Below, piece by piece: positions 19,282 through 26,958 of a DNA stretch of 64,000 nt (position 1 is its first letter; the number at the start of each line of letters is the position of its first letter). Origin of the DNA: Rhizobium sp. Leaf262 (GTDB taxonomy: Bacteria; Pseudomonadota; Alphaproteobacteria; Rhizobiales; Rhizobiaceae). A program made the position numbers and the translations under genes. The stretch is taken from assembly GCF_001422245.1 (NCBI RefSeq), contig NZ_LMMM01000001.1, positions 575,537 through 639,536 of the forward strand, written 5' to 3'. A model generated the notes under the pieces. That model had not been told where the DNA came from and did not search any database. It saw nothing but the letters and a program-made list of their open reading frames with translations.

Positions 19282-20082
19282 TCAGGCGGTCCACCATCGA
19301 TAGAAATGATGGACCGGGCCATGACCATTGCCGACGTGCAGGTCTCGTCCCGCCGCCAGTGCGCCTTGCAGATAGTCCTTCGCCAATCCGATCGCATCCA
19401 CCAACCCATAACCGAGTGCCAGATTTGCCGTGATAGCCGAGGCCAGCGTACAGCCGGTCCCGTGGTCGTTATGTGTCTCGATGCGTGGCATCGAAAAGAC
19501 ATGCTGCGTCTCGCCGTCCAGCAGGATGTCAGTGCTGTCTTCGCCACCGCCGTGACCACCCTTGATCAGTACGGCCCGAACCCCGGTTTTTAGAATCGTT
19601 TCGGCTTGATGAATCATGTCCTCCCGGCACCCTGCCACCGATTTGTTGCTGAGCAACGCGGCTTCCGGCAGGTTCGGCGTGGCCAGCGTCGCCAGGGGCA
19701 GAAGCCGCGTGCGCAGGGTTTCGATGGCATCTTCCTGCAGCAGACGGTCACCGGATGTCGCAACCATGACCGGATCAAGGATAAGCGGCATGTTCAGACC
19801 TGCAAGATGGGACGCAATGGTGTCGATGGTTTCGACACGCGACACCATGCCGATCTTGACCGCGCTCACATTAAGATCGGAAAAGACCGCCTTCATCTGC
19901 GCGGAAATCATGGCCGAGGAGATGTCCTCAACTCCGGTTACGCCTTTCGTGTTCTGCGCCGTAATGGCCGTCAGCACGCTTGCCCCATAAACCCCGAGCG
20001 CTGAAAACGTCTTTAGATCGGCCTGGATGCCGGCTCCACCGCCGCTGTCGGACCCTGCAATGGTCAAGGCAATCGCCGTCAT
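19282..20082 (-). CDS. thiD: Hydroxymethylpyrimidine/phosphomethylpyrimidine kinase ThiD
   Basis: 266 residues from ATG 20082, which overlaps the thiE stop (ATGA). It phosphorylates HMP and HMP-P in thiamine pyrophosphate synthesis or salvage. Ribokinase-like fold with N-terminal [20 protein letters not shown], the QNTKGVTGV substrate segment and the anion-hole motif [11 protein letters not shown]. Last gene of the thiM-thiE-thiD operon under the TPP riboswitch. Confidence 0.95.
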   Translation of the reverse strand: MTAIALTIAGSDSGGGAGIQADLKTFSALGVYGASVLTAITAQNTKGVTGVEDISSAMISAQMKAVFSDLNVSAVKIGMVSRVETIDTIASHLAGLNMPLILDPVMVATSGDRLLQEDAIETLRTRLLPLATLATPNLPEAALLSNKSVAGCREDMIHQAETILKTGVRAVLIKGGHGGGEDSTDILLDGETQHVFSMPRIETHNDHGTGCTLASAITANLALGYGLVDAIGLAKDYLQGALAAGRDLHVGNGHGPVHHFYRWWTA

Positions 20083-20738
20083 ATGCGTAACTCCAGCGCG
20101 GCATCGATGTGGCGGCGGAACTCCGTCGCTGCTGCGGCGATGTTGACGGAACGGAACAGCGCCGAAATGACGGCCACCCCATCTGCGCCTGCCGCAATCA
20201 CGGGCTCGATCCGGTCCAGCCTGATCCCTGCAATCGCGCCCACGGGCATGTCGGGCCTCGCCTGTCTGAGAAAGGCGCGCAGTTGCCTTAAGCCGTCGAT
20301 ACCCACGGGTGTGTCCGGGTTGACCTTCGAAATGGTTTCGAAGACGCCACCGATGCATGCGTAATCGGCGGGAGCCTGTGCCACTCGCATCGCATCTGTC
20401 TGATTTTTGACCGTGAGGCCGATGATAGCCGAGGGTCCCAGCAAGCGTCTTGCCATCTCGGCATCCATATCATCCGCACCCAGATGGACGCCATCAGCAC
20501 CGGATGCAAGAGCCACATCGACGCGGTCGTTGACGACGAGCGGCACACCGGTTCCCCTCAGGGCTTCAGCGATAAGTGTGGCCTGCTCTATCATCTGGCG
20601 CGTGGAGGCGGCTTTGTCACGATATTGGATGATGGTCGCGCCGTGGCGGGCCGCGACGGCGGCAAGCTCTGCCAAAGGGGCGATGTCTGCGAGGGATGCA
20701 TCCACCAGCGCGTTCAATCTGTAATCAACGGTCATCAT
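20079..20738 (-). CDS. thiE: Thiamine-phosphate synthase ThiE
   Basis: 219 residues from ATG 20738 (ATG 20735 directly follows). AAGGA is correctly spaced upstream, so the in-frame extension to 20768 is unlikely. It joins HMP-PP and thiazole phosphate. Motifs: [17 protein letters not shown] and GVHLGADD, in family order. It overlaps the 3' end of thiM by 14 bases and the thiD start by 4, indicating tight coupling. Confidence 0.94.
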   Translation of the reverse strand: MMTVDYRLNALVDASLADIAPLAELAAVAARHGATIIQYRDKAASTRQMIEQATLIAEALRGTGVPLVVNDRVDVALASGADGVHLGADDMDAEMARRLLGPSAIIGLTVKNQTDAMRVAQAPADYACIGGVFETISKVNPDTPVGIDGLRQLRAFLRQARPDMPVGAIAGIRLDRIEPVIAAGADGVAVISALFRSVNIAAAATEFRRHIDAALELRI

Positions 20739-21462
20739 GCTCAATCCTTGCAAGGGAAAGAATGTCATCGGCGCTGACTGCGTTTAGCGCATCGAGGAAA
20801 GCGGCCTCGAACGTACCGGGACCGCGCGCGTGATGGGCGGCCAATTGTGCGGAAACGCCGGTGACGGTCAAAGCCGCCGCTGCTGCCAGCATCGGGTCGG
20901 CTTCCACAGCCATGAAGGCGGCAATCACGCCGCCGGAGAGGCATCCTGTACCCGTAACCTTCGCCATCCATGGGTGGCCATTGGTGATCTTTATTTTTCG
21001 CGTCTGGTCGACGAGCAAATCCTGAGGCCCGGTCTGAATGCGAAGCGCCGCACCGACATCACCGATAACGGCCATTTCAGCGGCGTTTCCGCGCAGGATT
21101 GTTGGCTGACAAGCGATGAGTTCTCGGGCAAAATCCAGGCGTGATGGCGAATAGTCGCAATGTACCGGGTCCACGATCCAGGGCTTGCGCTTAGCATCTG
21201 CCACCTTGACGGCCATCAGGATGACCTTGCGGCGGGCCGCGTCCAGCGTGCCGAGATTGATCGTCAAGGCAGCGGCCTTGGACACGAAGCTTTCGATTTC
21301 CTCTTCAGACGAGGTCATGGAAGGGATGCCGCCAACGGCGGTTATCCCGTCTGCGGTAAACTTCTGTACAACCGTGTTCATCAGGCAGTGAACACGCGGT
21401 TGTTCCCGACGCACTCGCATCAGGATATCTGCCGCTATATCCGCGGTTGGAAGGCTCGCCAT
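20725..21462 (-). CDS. thiM: Hydroxyethylthiazole kinase ThiM
   Basis: 245 residues. It phosphorylates the thiazole alcohol, a salvage enzyme. Motifs: CLMNTVVQKFTADGITAVGG near the N-terminus, the GIPSMTSSEEEIESF substrate region, and the kinase anion-hole VTGTGCLSGG. First gene of the operon, with the TPP riboswitch directly upstream. The presence of thiM with thiE and thiD but without thiC or thiG shows this is the salvage branch; de novo genes, if any, lie elsewhere. Confidence 0.94.
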   Translation of the reverse strand: MASLPTADIAADILMRVRREQPRVHCLMNTVVQKFTADGITAVGGIPSMTSSEEEIESFVSKAAALTINLGTLDAARRKVILMAVKVADAKRKPWIVDPVHCDYSPSRLDFARELIACQPTILRGNAAEMAVIGDVGAALRIQTGPQDLLVDQTRKIKITNGHPWMAKVTGTGCLSGGVIAAFMAVEADPMLAAAAALTVTGVSAQLAAHHARGPGTFEAAFLDALNAVSADDILSLARIEHDDR

Positions 21463-21546
21463 CGGGTATCGAACTCCAGATATATCATCAGGGAGATCCG
21501 GGTTTCGGCGGAGAAAAGAAAAGCATGGCCAGCAGCGGCGACTGTT

Positions 21547-21632
21547 CCGTTCCTACGCCGGCATGACCCGGATCAGGTTCAAGGGTCCGGCTCAGCGCCA
21601 TCTCAGCATCGTGCGATGCTCCCCTCGGAATG
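21547..21632 (-). ncRNA. TPP riboswitch (THI element) of thiMED
   Basis: On the minus strand the region reads GGGGAGC, a variable stem, GCTGAGATGG, then ACCCTTGAACCTGATCCGGG and the closing GCCGGCGTAGGAA: all conserved blocks of the THI box in order. It sits about 85 bases upstream of the thiM ATG. Expected to lower expression when TPP is high. Confidence 0.95.
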
Positions 21633-21712
21633 TCTGGAAATTGTCGTCTTTTGTGCCCGCTGTCAATGGCGGGAAATGGCGGACGTCCAGCGTCCACCAT
21701 TTTGCGAAGCCG

Positions 21713-22705
21713 TCAGGCGATCTGCACGACCACCTTCTCACGGGCAGATTTCAGAGCCGCATCGGCGAGTTTGAGGGCAATCAAACCATCATAGGCCGAT
21801 GGGGAAGGCGCGACGTTGTTCTCGATGGCTTCGATAAACGCGCGGATTTCGGCAGCATATGCCTCCGTGTAGCGTGTCATAAAGAAATCATGCAATGGCG
21901 GGCGCGTATAGCCTTCCTTGGTCGCGATCTCGATGGAGACCGGGCGCTGATTTTCGGCGGCGACGGAGCCTAGCGATCCGTGGACTTCGATGCGTTGATC
22001 GTAGCCGTAAGTGGCGCGGCGAGAATTGGAGATGATCGCCTGGCGTCCACTGGCGGTGGTCAGGATGATGCTTGCGCTATCGTAGTCGCCGAGTTCGCCG
22101 ATCTTCGGGTCCACCAGAACGGAGCCGGTGGCAAAGACGCTGACGATCTCTTCACCGAGCAGAAAGCGCGCGATGTCGAAATCATGAATGGTCATATCGC
22201 GAAAGATACCGCCTGAGACCTTGATGTATTCTGGTGGCGGCGCGCCGGGATCGCGGCTGGTGATCGTCACCATCTCGACCTTGCCGATCTGGCCATCGTC
22301 AATTGCCTTGCGCACGGCGCGGAAATGCGGATCAAAACGGCGGTTGAAGCCGAGCATGATTTTAGCATCTGTTTCCTTGACCACTTCGATGCAGGCGGCG
22401 GCGCGCGCAACATCGAGATCGATAGGTTTTTCGCAGAAGATCGCCTTGCCTGCGCGGGCAAATCGCTCGATCAGATCGGCATGCGTGTTGGTTGGAGTGC
22501 ACACGATAACGGCATCGATATCGGGATTGGCCAGCACATCCTCGATTGTGCTGATCTGGCAGCCGGTTTCGTCGGCAATCGCCTGAGCGGCGTCAGCAAA
22601 AGCGTCGACGACGGCAACCAGTCTGGCACGTTTGTCGGCGGCAATCGCCTTGGCATGCACCTTCCCAATGCGCCCGGCACCGAGCAAAGCCAATCTCGTA
22701 ACCAT
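21713..22705 (-). CDS. idhA: Inositol 2-dehydrogenase (Gfo/Idh/MocA family)
   Basis: 330 residues. N-terminal Rossmann motif LLGAGRIGKVHAKAI, the catalytic-lysine motif FCEKPID near residue 92, and GGIFRDMTIHDFD near 165, which is typical of myo-inositol dehydrogenases. It oxidises myo-inositol to 2-keto-myo-inositol with NAD+. It stands alone here, as idhA does in several rhizobia, while iol genes lie elsewhere. Upstream is a palindrome matching the rhizobial IolR motif. The specific substrate is inferred; scyllo-inositol or other polyols are possible. Confidence 0.85.
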   Translation of the reverse strand: MVTRLALLGAGRIGKVHAKAIAADKRARLVAVVDAFADAAQAIADETGCQISTIEDVLANPDIDAVIVCTPTNTHADLIERFARAGKAIFCEKPIDLDVARAAACIEVVKETDAKIMLGFNRRFDPHFRAVRKAIDDGQIGKVEMVTITSRDPGAPPPEYIKVSGGIFRDMTIHDFDIARFLLGEEIVSVFATGSVLVDPKIGELGDYDSASIILTTASGRQAIISNSRRATYGYDQRIEVHGSLGSVAAENQRPVSIEIATKEGYTRPPLHDFFMTRYTEAYAAEIRAFIEAIENNVAPSPSAYDGLIALKLADAALKSAREKVVVQIA

Positions 22706-22784
22706 CGTTATCCTCCCGATACGATTTACGGGTCTTTCACACCCCGTTCCCTAAGTGGAACGCGAATATGAAATTCGACCCATT

Positions 22785-22800
22785 TGGAATATATGTTCCA
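22785..22800. promoter_or_regulatory. IolR-like operator upstream of idhA
   Basis: TGGAA-N6-TTCCA contains GGAA-N6-TTCC, the motif described for the RpiR-type repressor IolR of Sinorhizobium meliloti upstream of idhA and iol genes. A reversed dyad GTTCC-N6-GGAAC lies nearby at 22746-22761, about 40 bases from the idhA start. Confidence 0.65.
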
Positions 22801-22947
22801 TCTTGCTAGAGCGCCATTTCATTTATGTCAAGGCATCACAATGGGTACCGCATACCTGCAGGAATGAGAGGCGATCGACGCGCGAAGGCTGCGCGGAAAA
22901 GTCCCTTACCTTGCCGTAAATGGTCCAGAGAAGGTCCGGTCAGAAGT

Positions 22948-24285
22948 CTATGTCTGTGGCATGCCGGGAATTCGGTTCACCTCGACCATCTGCCGAATCG
23001 TGCGGTCGGCCACCTTCTCGGCACGCACCTTGGATACCTCCGCATCCTCTGGAAATGTGTAGGTCATATAGGACAGCGATGTTTCAAGATCGTTGTTGTT
23101 GTGACCCAGGATGGCTGCGAAGTAGCTGTTCTTGGTGACGCTGGATGGGGCGAAGTTGCGAAAGGCGATTTCAGCATAGAGGTGGCGAAGACCATAGGGT
23201 TTTGGTGGCTCTTCCTTGGGCCAGATATCCTCGAATTTGCTGATGACTGCATCGCGCAACGGCAGGCGGACCTCAGACGTAAAGTCGTCCACGCTCAAGC
23301 CCAGCCACAATTTTCCATCGCTGCTGTCGCGCAGGCGACGATAGGCATCCAGAACGATTTTCGCCTGTTCCAGAACCGGGATTTCATAGGTCACGCCAAA
23401 CTTCGTGCCTTCGCCCTGCTTGGTCTTGGCTTGCCCGTTGAAGAGCACGCTCCACTTGGAAACTCCCTTGCCATAAGCGGCGGGCGTCAATTCGGCCTGG
23501 GTGAAGATTTCGTAGGGACGCCGACCCGTGGTTCCCATCAGGCCGATGGCAATCGTCATGGGATCTGAGGATTGCAGGTATCGACGACACCGCCGCATGA
23601 CCTCGGCATAATTTTCAAAGATGATCAGCGAACCATGCTTGTTGGCGATTTTCGCCATCTTGATCTTGCGAGCTTCATCGTAAATCTGTGGTGTTCCGGA
23701 CGCGATGCGCAGCATGGGATGATCGTCACCGAAGGCTTCGCGCAAAGCGTTGCGGTATTTGGTGATGTAGGAGATGACGGTTGCCTGCGCCTTGTCGCCC
23801 ATGGACGCCATTTCCGCGTCCCATAGTGCCTGCATCTCAGGCTTGGTGGTCAGGCCATTGGTTGCGGCGATGAAATCTGAAACACGCAGCAGGAAACGCG
23901 GCTTGCGCCCGACCATGTTGTTTTCGGCCCGCTCCAGCTTTTCCTGGATCGAACTCGCCACGCCGCGCACTGGGTATTCGGCAGCTTTGACATAAGTGTC
24001 CAGCCGTTCACGCAATTTCTTCATGTTGCAGATGGCGAGCGGCGTCGTTTTAGGGCCGAAGGCGTCTTTCAGGGCGTATCTATATTTTACGATATAGAGC
24101 TCGAGCGTCTTTTCGGTCCTGCCATTGTCGAAATGAAACCGCACCTCCTCATTCCAGAAAGCGCTGATTTTCTTCGAGTCAAAACTTCCATCGGGTTTTC
24201 GGGTCGCTTTGATTTTTTCGATAAATTCTGCAATCCGTTCGACCAGAATCGGTGTCTTTGTCTTTCTTTTTTCGGTCGCGGACAT
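22948..24285 (-). CDS. telA: Protelomerase (hairpin telomere resolvase) TelA homologue
   Basis: 445 residues from ATG 24285, preceded by GGAG; a longer frame to 24312 has no such signal. Nearly the same length as TelA of A. tumefaciens C58 (442). Family enzymes cut palindromic replicated telomeres and reseal the ends as covalently closed hairpins, which a linear replicon needs. Visible features are the N-terminal HFDNGRTEKTLELYI, a muzzle-like repeat of that fold (about 150-190), YDEAR (202-206, corresponding to the TelA hairpin-refolding residues), active-site R255/R256 (TGRRPYE), the lysine segment AKTKQGEGTKFG (286-297), R367-H368 (YGLRHLY), H395 and Tyr406 (SLSYMTY) as the likely nucleophile. 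Orientation and neighbours (idhA, an M24 peptidase) suggest a single-gene unit. Much closer to TelA than to ordinary tyrosine integrases. Confidence 0.93.
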   Translation of the reverse strand: MSATEKRKTKTPILVERIAEFIEKIKATRKPDGSFDSKKISAFWNEEVRFHFDNGRTEKTLELYIVKYRYALKDAFGPKTTPLAICNMKKLRERLDTYVKAAEYPVRGVASSIQEKLERAENNMVGRKPRFLLRVSDFIAATNGLTTKPEMQALWDAEMASMGDKAQATVISYITKYRNALREAFGDDHPMLRIASGTPQIYDEARKIKMAKIANKHGSLIIFENYAEVMRRCRRYLQSSDPMTIAIGLMGTTGRRPYEIFTQAELTPAAYGKGVSKWSVLFNGQAKTKQGEGTKFGVTYEIPVLEQAKIVLDAYRRLRDSSDGKLWLGLSVDDFTSEVRLPLRDAVISKFEDIWPKEEPPKPYGLRHLYAEIAFRNFAPSSVTKNSYFAAILGHNNNDLETSLSYMTYTFPEDAEVSKVRAEKVADRTIRQMVEVNRIPGMPQT

Positions 24286-24362
24286 GGTGGGCTCCAGCAA
24301 TATGATTCGCACTCGGAAAAGTATATTTTAGGCGCAATAACAATGCATGACCAAAGCAGATG

Positions 24363-25508
24363 CTATGAAGAAAATGGCTCTGTGGGAGATTTCGCAGGTT
24401 GGGTAAACCACTTGGCTCCATCATGATCCATATAAATATGGTCTTCCAATCGTATACCGAAACGATCCGGATAGACCAGCATCGGTTCGTTGGAAAAGCA
24501 CATGCCGGACGCTAGCGGCAATGTATTACCGCGCACGATATAGGGTGCTTCGTGAATTTCCAGTCCCAGGCCATGACCGGCCCTGTGCGGCAGGCCGGGC
24601 AGACGGTAATCCGGGCCGAGACCATGACTTGCCATGACGCGGCGGGCGGCGTCATCGAGTGCACTGCATGCGACACCGAGTTTCGCAGCGTCGAAAACCG
24701 CTTGCTGGGCCTCTCGTTCGATGGCCCAGGCCCTTGCGAATTCCTCAGAAGATGTGTCCATGACATAGGTTCTGGTCAGATCGGAATGATAGCCGTCAAT
24801 GCGTGTGCCGGTGTCGACAAGAATGACATCGCCTGCCTGCAGGGTCTGATCGCCATCGGCGCCATGGGGTAAGGATGTCGCGCTTCCAAAGGATACGATG
24901 CAGAATGAAGAGCCGCCTTCGCCGCCCAGTTCCAGATGCTGCTGATCGATGAAGCGGATGACTTCCGATGCGGCGATGCCGGGCTTCATCACGCTGTGCG
25001 CACGTTTGTGCACCTCAAGCGTCAAATCCATGGCATATTGGATGATCGCTATCTCGGCTGGAGATTTGCGAATACGCAGATTGCCGATCAACGGCCCACC
25101 ATCGCAAAGCCGCTCCTGACCCAGTTCGCGGGTAAGGCTGTGATAGATAAACAGCGGCAATGCATCATCCAGCGCCACGCGGCCACGCGTTCCCACCAAC
25201 GAGGCAACCAGCGCGGCGGGTTGCTCTTCTTCCTGCCAGACATGGACATCGCCATCGAGATGCGGAAGGGTATCGACGCGGCTTTTCTCAAAGCCTGGAA
25301 CCATATAGTGCAACATGTCTTGCGTTATGAGTGCGCCGAGCAATCGTTCGCTTTGGTGCCAGACCAGTCCCGTAAAATAGCGCAGGCTTTCGGAAGAGCC
25401 AAGAAGCAGCGCTTCGACCTCCTGTTCGGCCATGAGGCCGCGCAGACGGCGAAGCCGCTCTAGGCGTTCGGAATCGCCGATCGTATCGGGCTTGTTCAAT
25501 AAGGGCAT
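24363..25508 (-). CDS. M24-family metallopeptidase (Xaa-Pro aminopeptidase-like)
   Basis: 381 residues from ATG 25508, after GGAAGA; GTG codons at about 25532 are alternatives. Creatinase N-domain (about 1-145) then the pita-bread catalytic domain. Metal ligands are seen in LVDTGTRIDGYHSDLTRTY (two Asp), PHRAGHGLGLEIHE (His) and the late Glu residues in SNEPMLVY and RLEDHIYM. It likely removes residues before proline from peptides, or cleaves a related amidino or peptide substrate. The subfamily cannot be fixed. Confidence 0.85.
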   Translation of the reverse strand: MPLLNKPDTIGDSERLERLRRLRGLMAEQEVEALLLGSSESLRYFTGLVWHQSERLLGALITQDMLHYMVPGFEKSRVDTLPHLDGDVHVWQEEEQPAALVASLVGTRGRVALDDALPLFIYHSLTRELGQERLCDGGPLIGNLRIRKSPAEIAIIQYAMDLTLEVHKRAHSVMKPGIAASEVIRFIDQQHLELGGEGGSSFCIVSFGSATSLPHGADGDQTLQAGDVILVDTGTRIDGYHSDLTRTYVMDTSSEEFARAWAIEREAQQAVFDAAKLGVACSALDDAARRVMASHGLGPDYRLPGLPHRAGHGLGLEIHEAPYIVRGNTLPLASGMCFSNEPMLVYPDRFGIRLEDHIYMDHDGAKWFTQPAKSPTEPFSS

Positions 25509-25593
25509 TCTTCGATCTTCCAGTGGCACCACAAGGTGACGAATACGAAATTCTCATTCTGTATTCAATATGTCGACAGAAGAATGCCGTGTC

Positions 25594-26958
25594 CTATTGC
25601 TGCAGGCGTTTTTTCAGCGAGGCAACGATCCGTTTCGTCAGGGCTTCATAATCCTCGTCGAAATGGTGGCCGCCATCGATGCCGATGATTTCCGCACCTT
25701 TGTCCTTCAGGGCGGGGCAGGCGGCATCTTCATCATCCGTGCCGTAAACACACTGAACGATTTTCGGATCGATCTTCGCCAGATCATTGACGGGGTCTTG
25801 GGCACCATCACCGGAAACGCCGAGCCATCCGCCGACGGAAATCTCATATGAGACTTCGTGAGAGAGTGACAGAAGGCTCATTTGAACGATGCGGCTCTTT
25901 TCCTTCTCCGGCAGCAAATTGTAGGTAACGGGGAGGACATCGGCACCGAAGGAATAGCCGATCAGCATGACGTTCTTCACCTTCCATTCCTTGCGATAGG
26001 TGTCGATTATACGCGTCAGGTCTTCGGCGATGTCCTCGGGCTTCTTTTCCGACCAGAAATACCGCAGGGAATCGATGCCGATGGTTGGAACGCCGTCCTG
26101 TTGCAGAAAACTGCCGACGTCCTTGTCCAGATCACGCCAGCCGCCATCACCGGAATAGATGATGGCCATCGTGTCCATGGTCGGCTTGGCTTCGAGTACG
26201 GTCAAGGGAAGGCCAAGGGGATTGTCGGAGTTGCCTGCCGCGTCGATACGGTCCTGCAACGCCTGCGCCAGAGCCGCCTGTGCTTCGTCCGTCACATCCT
26301 TTACATCGATATCCGAGTGAGACTTCAGCAGATCCTCCACATGAGCACGGCCCTTTGCGTCGGCCTTTGGCGTGAAGACCACGCTCACGGGTGCAGGAAG
26401 GTCACCATCTGTCAGGCCGTAAATCGTACGGTTTCCGTCCTTTTGCTTGGTGGCAGGCGTGCAGAGTATCTTTTCCAGCGGTATGCCCGCAACGGGGTCG
26501 ACTGCTACGGCCTCGCCGATCGTTGCCGCAGGGCTCTGCGCGATCATGGCAAGCGCGAGCGTCGCGCCATCACCCACACCCGCGATGATGGGCGGACGAT
26601 AATTCGACACTTTCGCCTTACGCTGGATTTCCTGTGAAAGCTCTTCGATGTCGGAAATCATGTAGACGCAGTCATCATCGTCGGCTTGAAGCGCGGCCAT
26701 ATATTTTGGAAAATCGATGCCGACGACAGCGGCACCCTTATCCACCAGTGCTTCCGCTTCCGTCTGTTCCTGCTCTCCCCAGCCACTCTGACCGGAGATC
26801 AGGAAAATATTTGCAGCAACATCGCCATCTGGCAGCATGATGTGATCGGGCGGGATCATGCCTGTCTGAAAGTCGTTCGCGTCCTGTGCCGACACATGAA
26901 AGGGTATGGAGAGTGTCGCTGCTATCAACGCGGCTTTCAGATATTTCAGGCCTGTCAT
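25594..26958 (-). CDS. acvB: AcvB/VirJ-family periplasmic protein
   Basis: 454 residues with a signal peptide ending in FHVSAQDA. An N-terminal AcvB-specific half is followed by a VirJ-like alpha/beta hydrolase half (from about 255) with IIYSGDGGWRDLDKD, the nucleophile elbow GYSFGADVLP and a terminal GGHHF. In A. tumefaciens AcvB is needed for virulence and hydrolyses lysyl-phosphatidylglycerol in the periplasm, opposing LpiA. Its ATG overlaps the lpiA stop (ATGA), the same lpiA-acvB arrangement. Confidence 0.92.
   Translation of the reverse strand: MTGLKYLKAALIAATLSIPFHVSAQDANDFQTGMIPPDHIMLPDGDVAANIFLISGQSGWGEQEQTEAEALVDKGAAVVGIDFPKYMAALQADDDDCVYMISDIEELSQEIQRKAKVSNYRPPIIAGVGDGATLALAMIAQSPAATIGEAVAVDPVAGIPLEKILCTPATKQKDGNRTIYGLTDGDLPAPVSVVFTPKADAKGRAHVEDLLKSHSDIDVKDVTDEAQAALAQALQDRIDAAGNSDNPLGLPLTVLEAKPTMDTMAIIYSGDGGWRDLDKDVGSFLQQDGVPTIGIDSLRYFWSEKKPEDIAEDLTRIIDTYRKEWKVKNVMLIGYSFGADVLPVTYNLLPEKEKSRIVQMSLLSLSHEVSYEISVGGWLGVSGDGAQDPVNDLAKIDPKIVQCVYGTDDEDAACPALKDKGAEIIGIDGGHHFDEDYEALTKRIVASLKKRLQQ

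Noticed and set aside
22948..24285. Reading the telA gene as a phage or island integrase with attachment sites
   Set aside because: Residues and length match protelomerase, and I see no tRNA, direct repeats or phage genes around it.
24286..24362. Possible hairpin telomere target beside telA
   Set aside because: No long palindrome with the expected symmetry is visible in this gap or elsewhere in the window.
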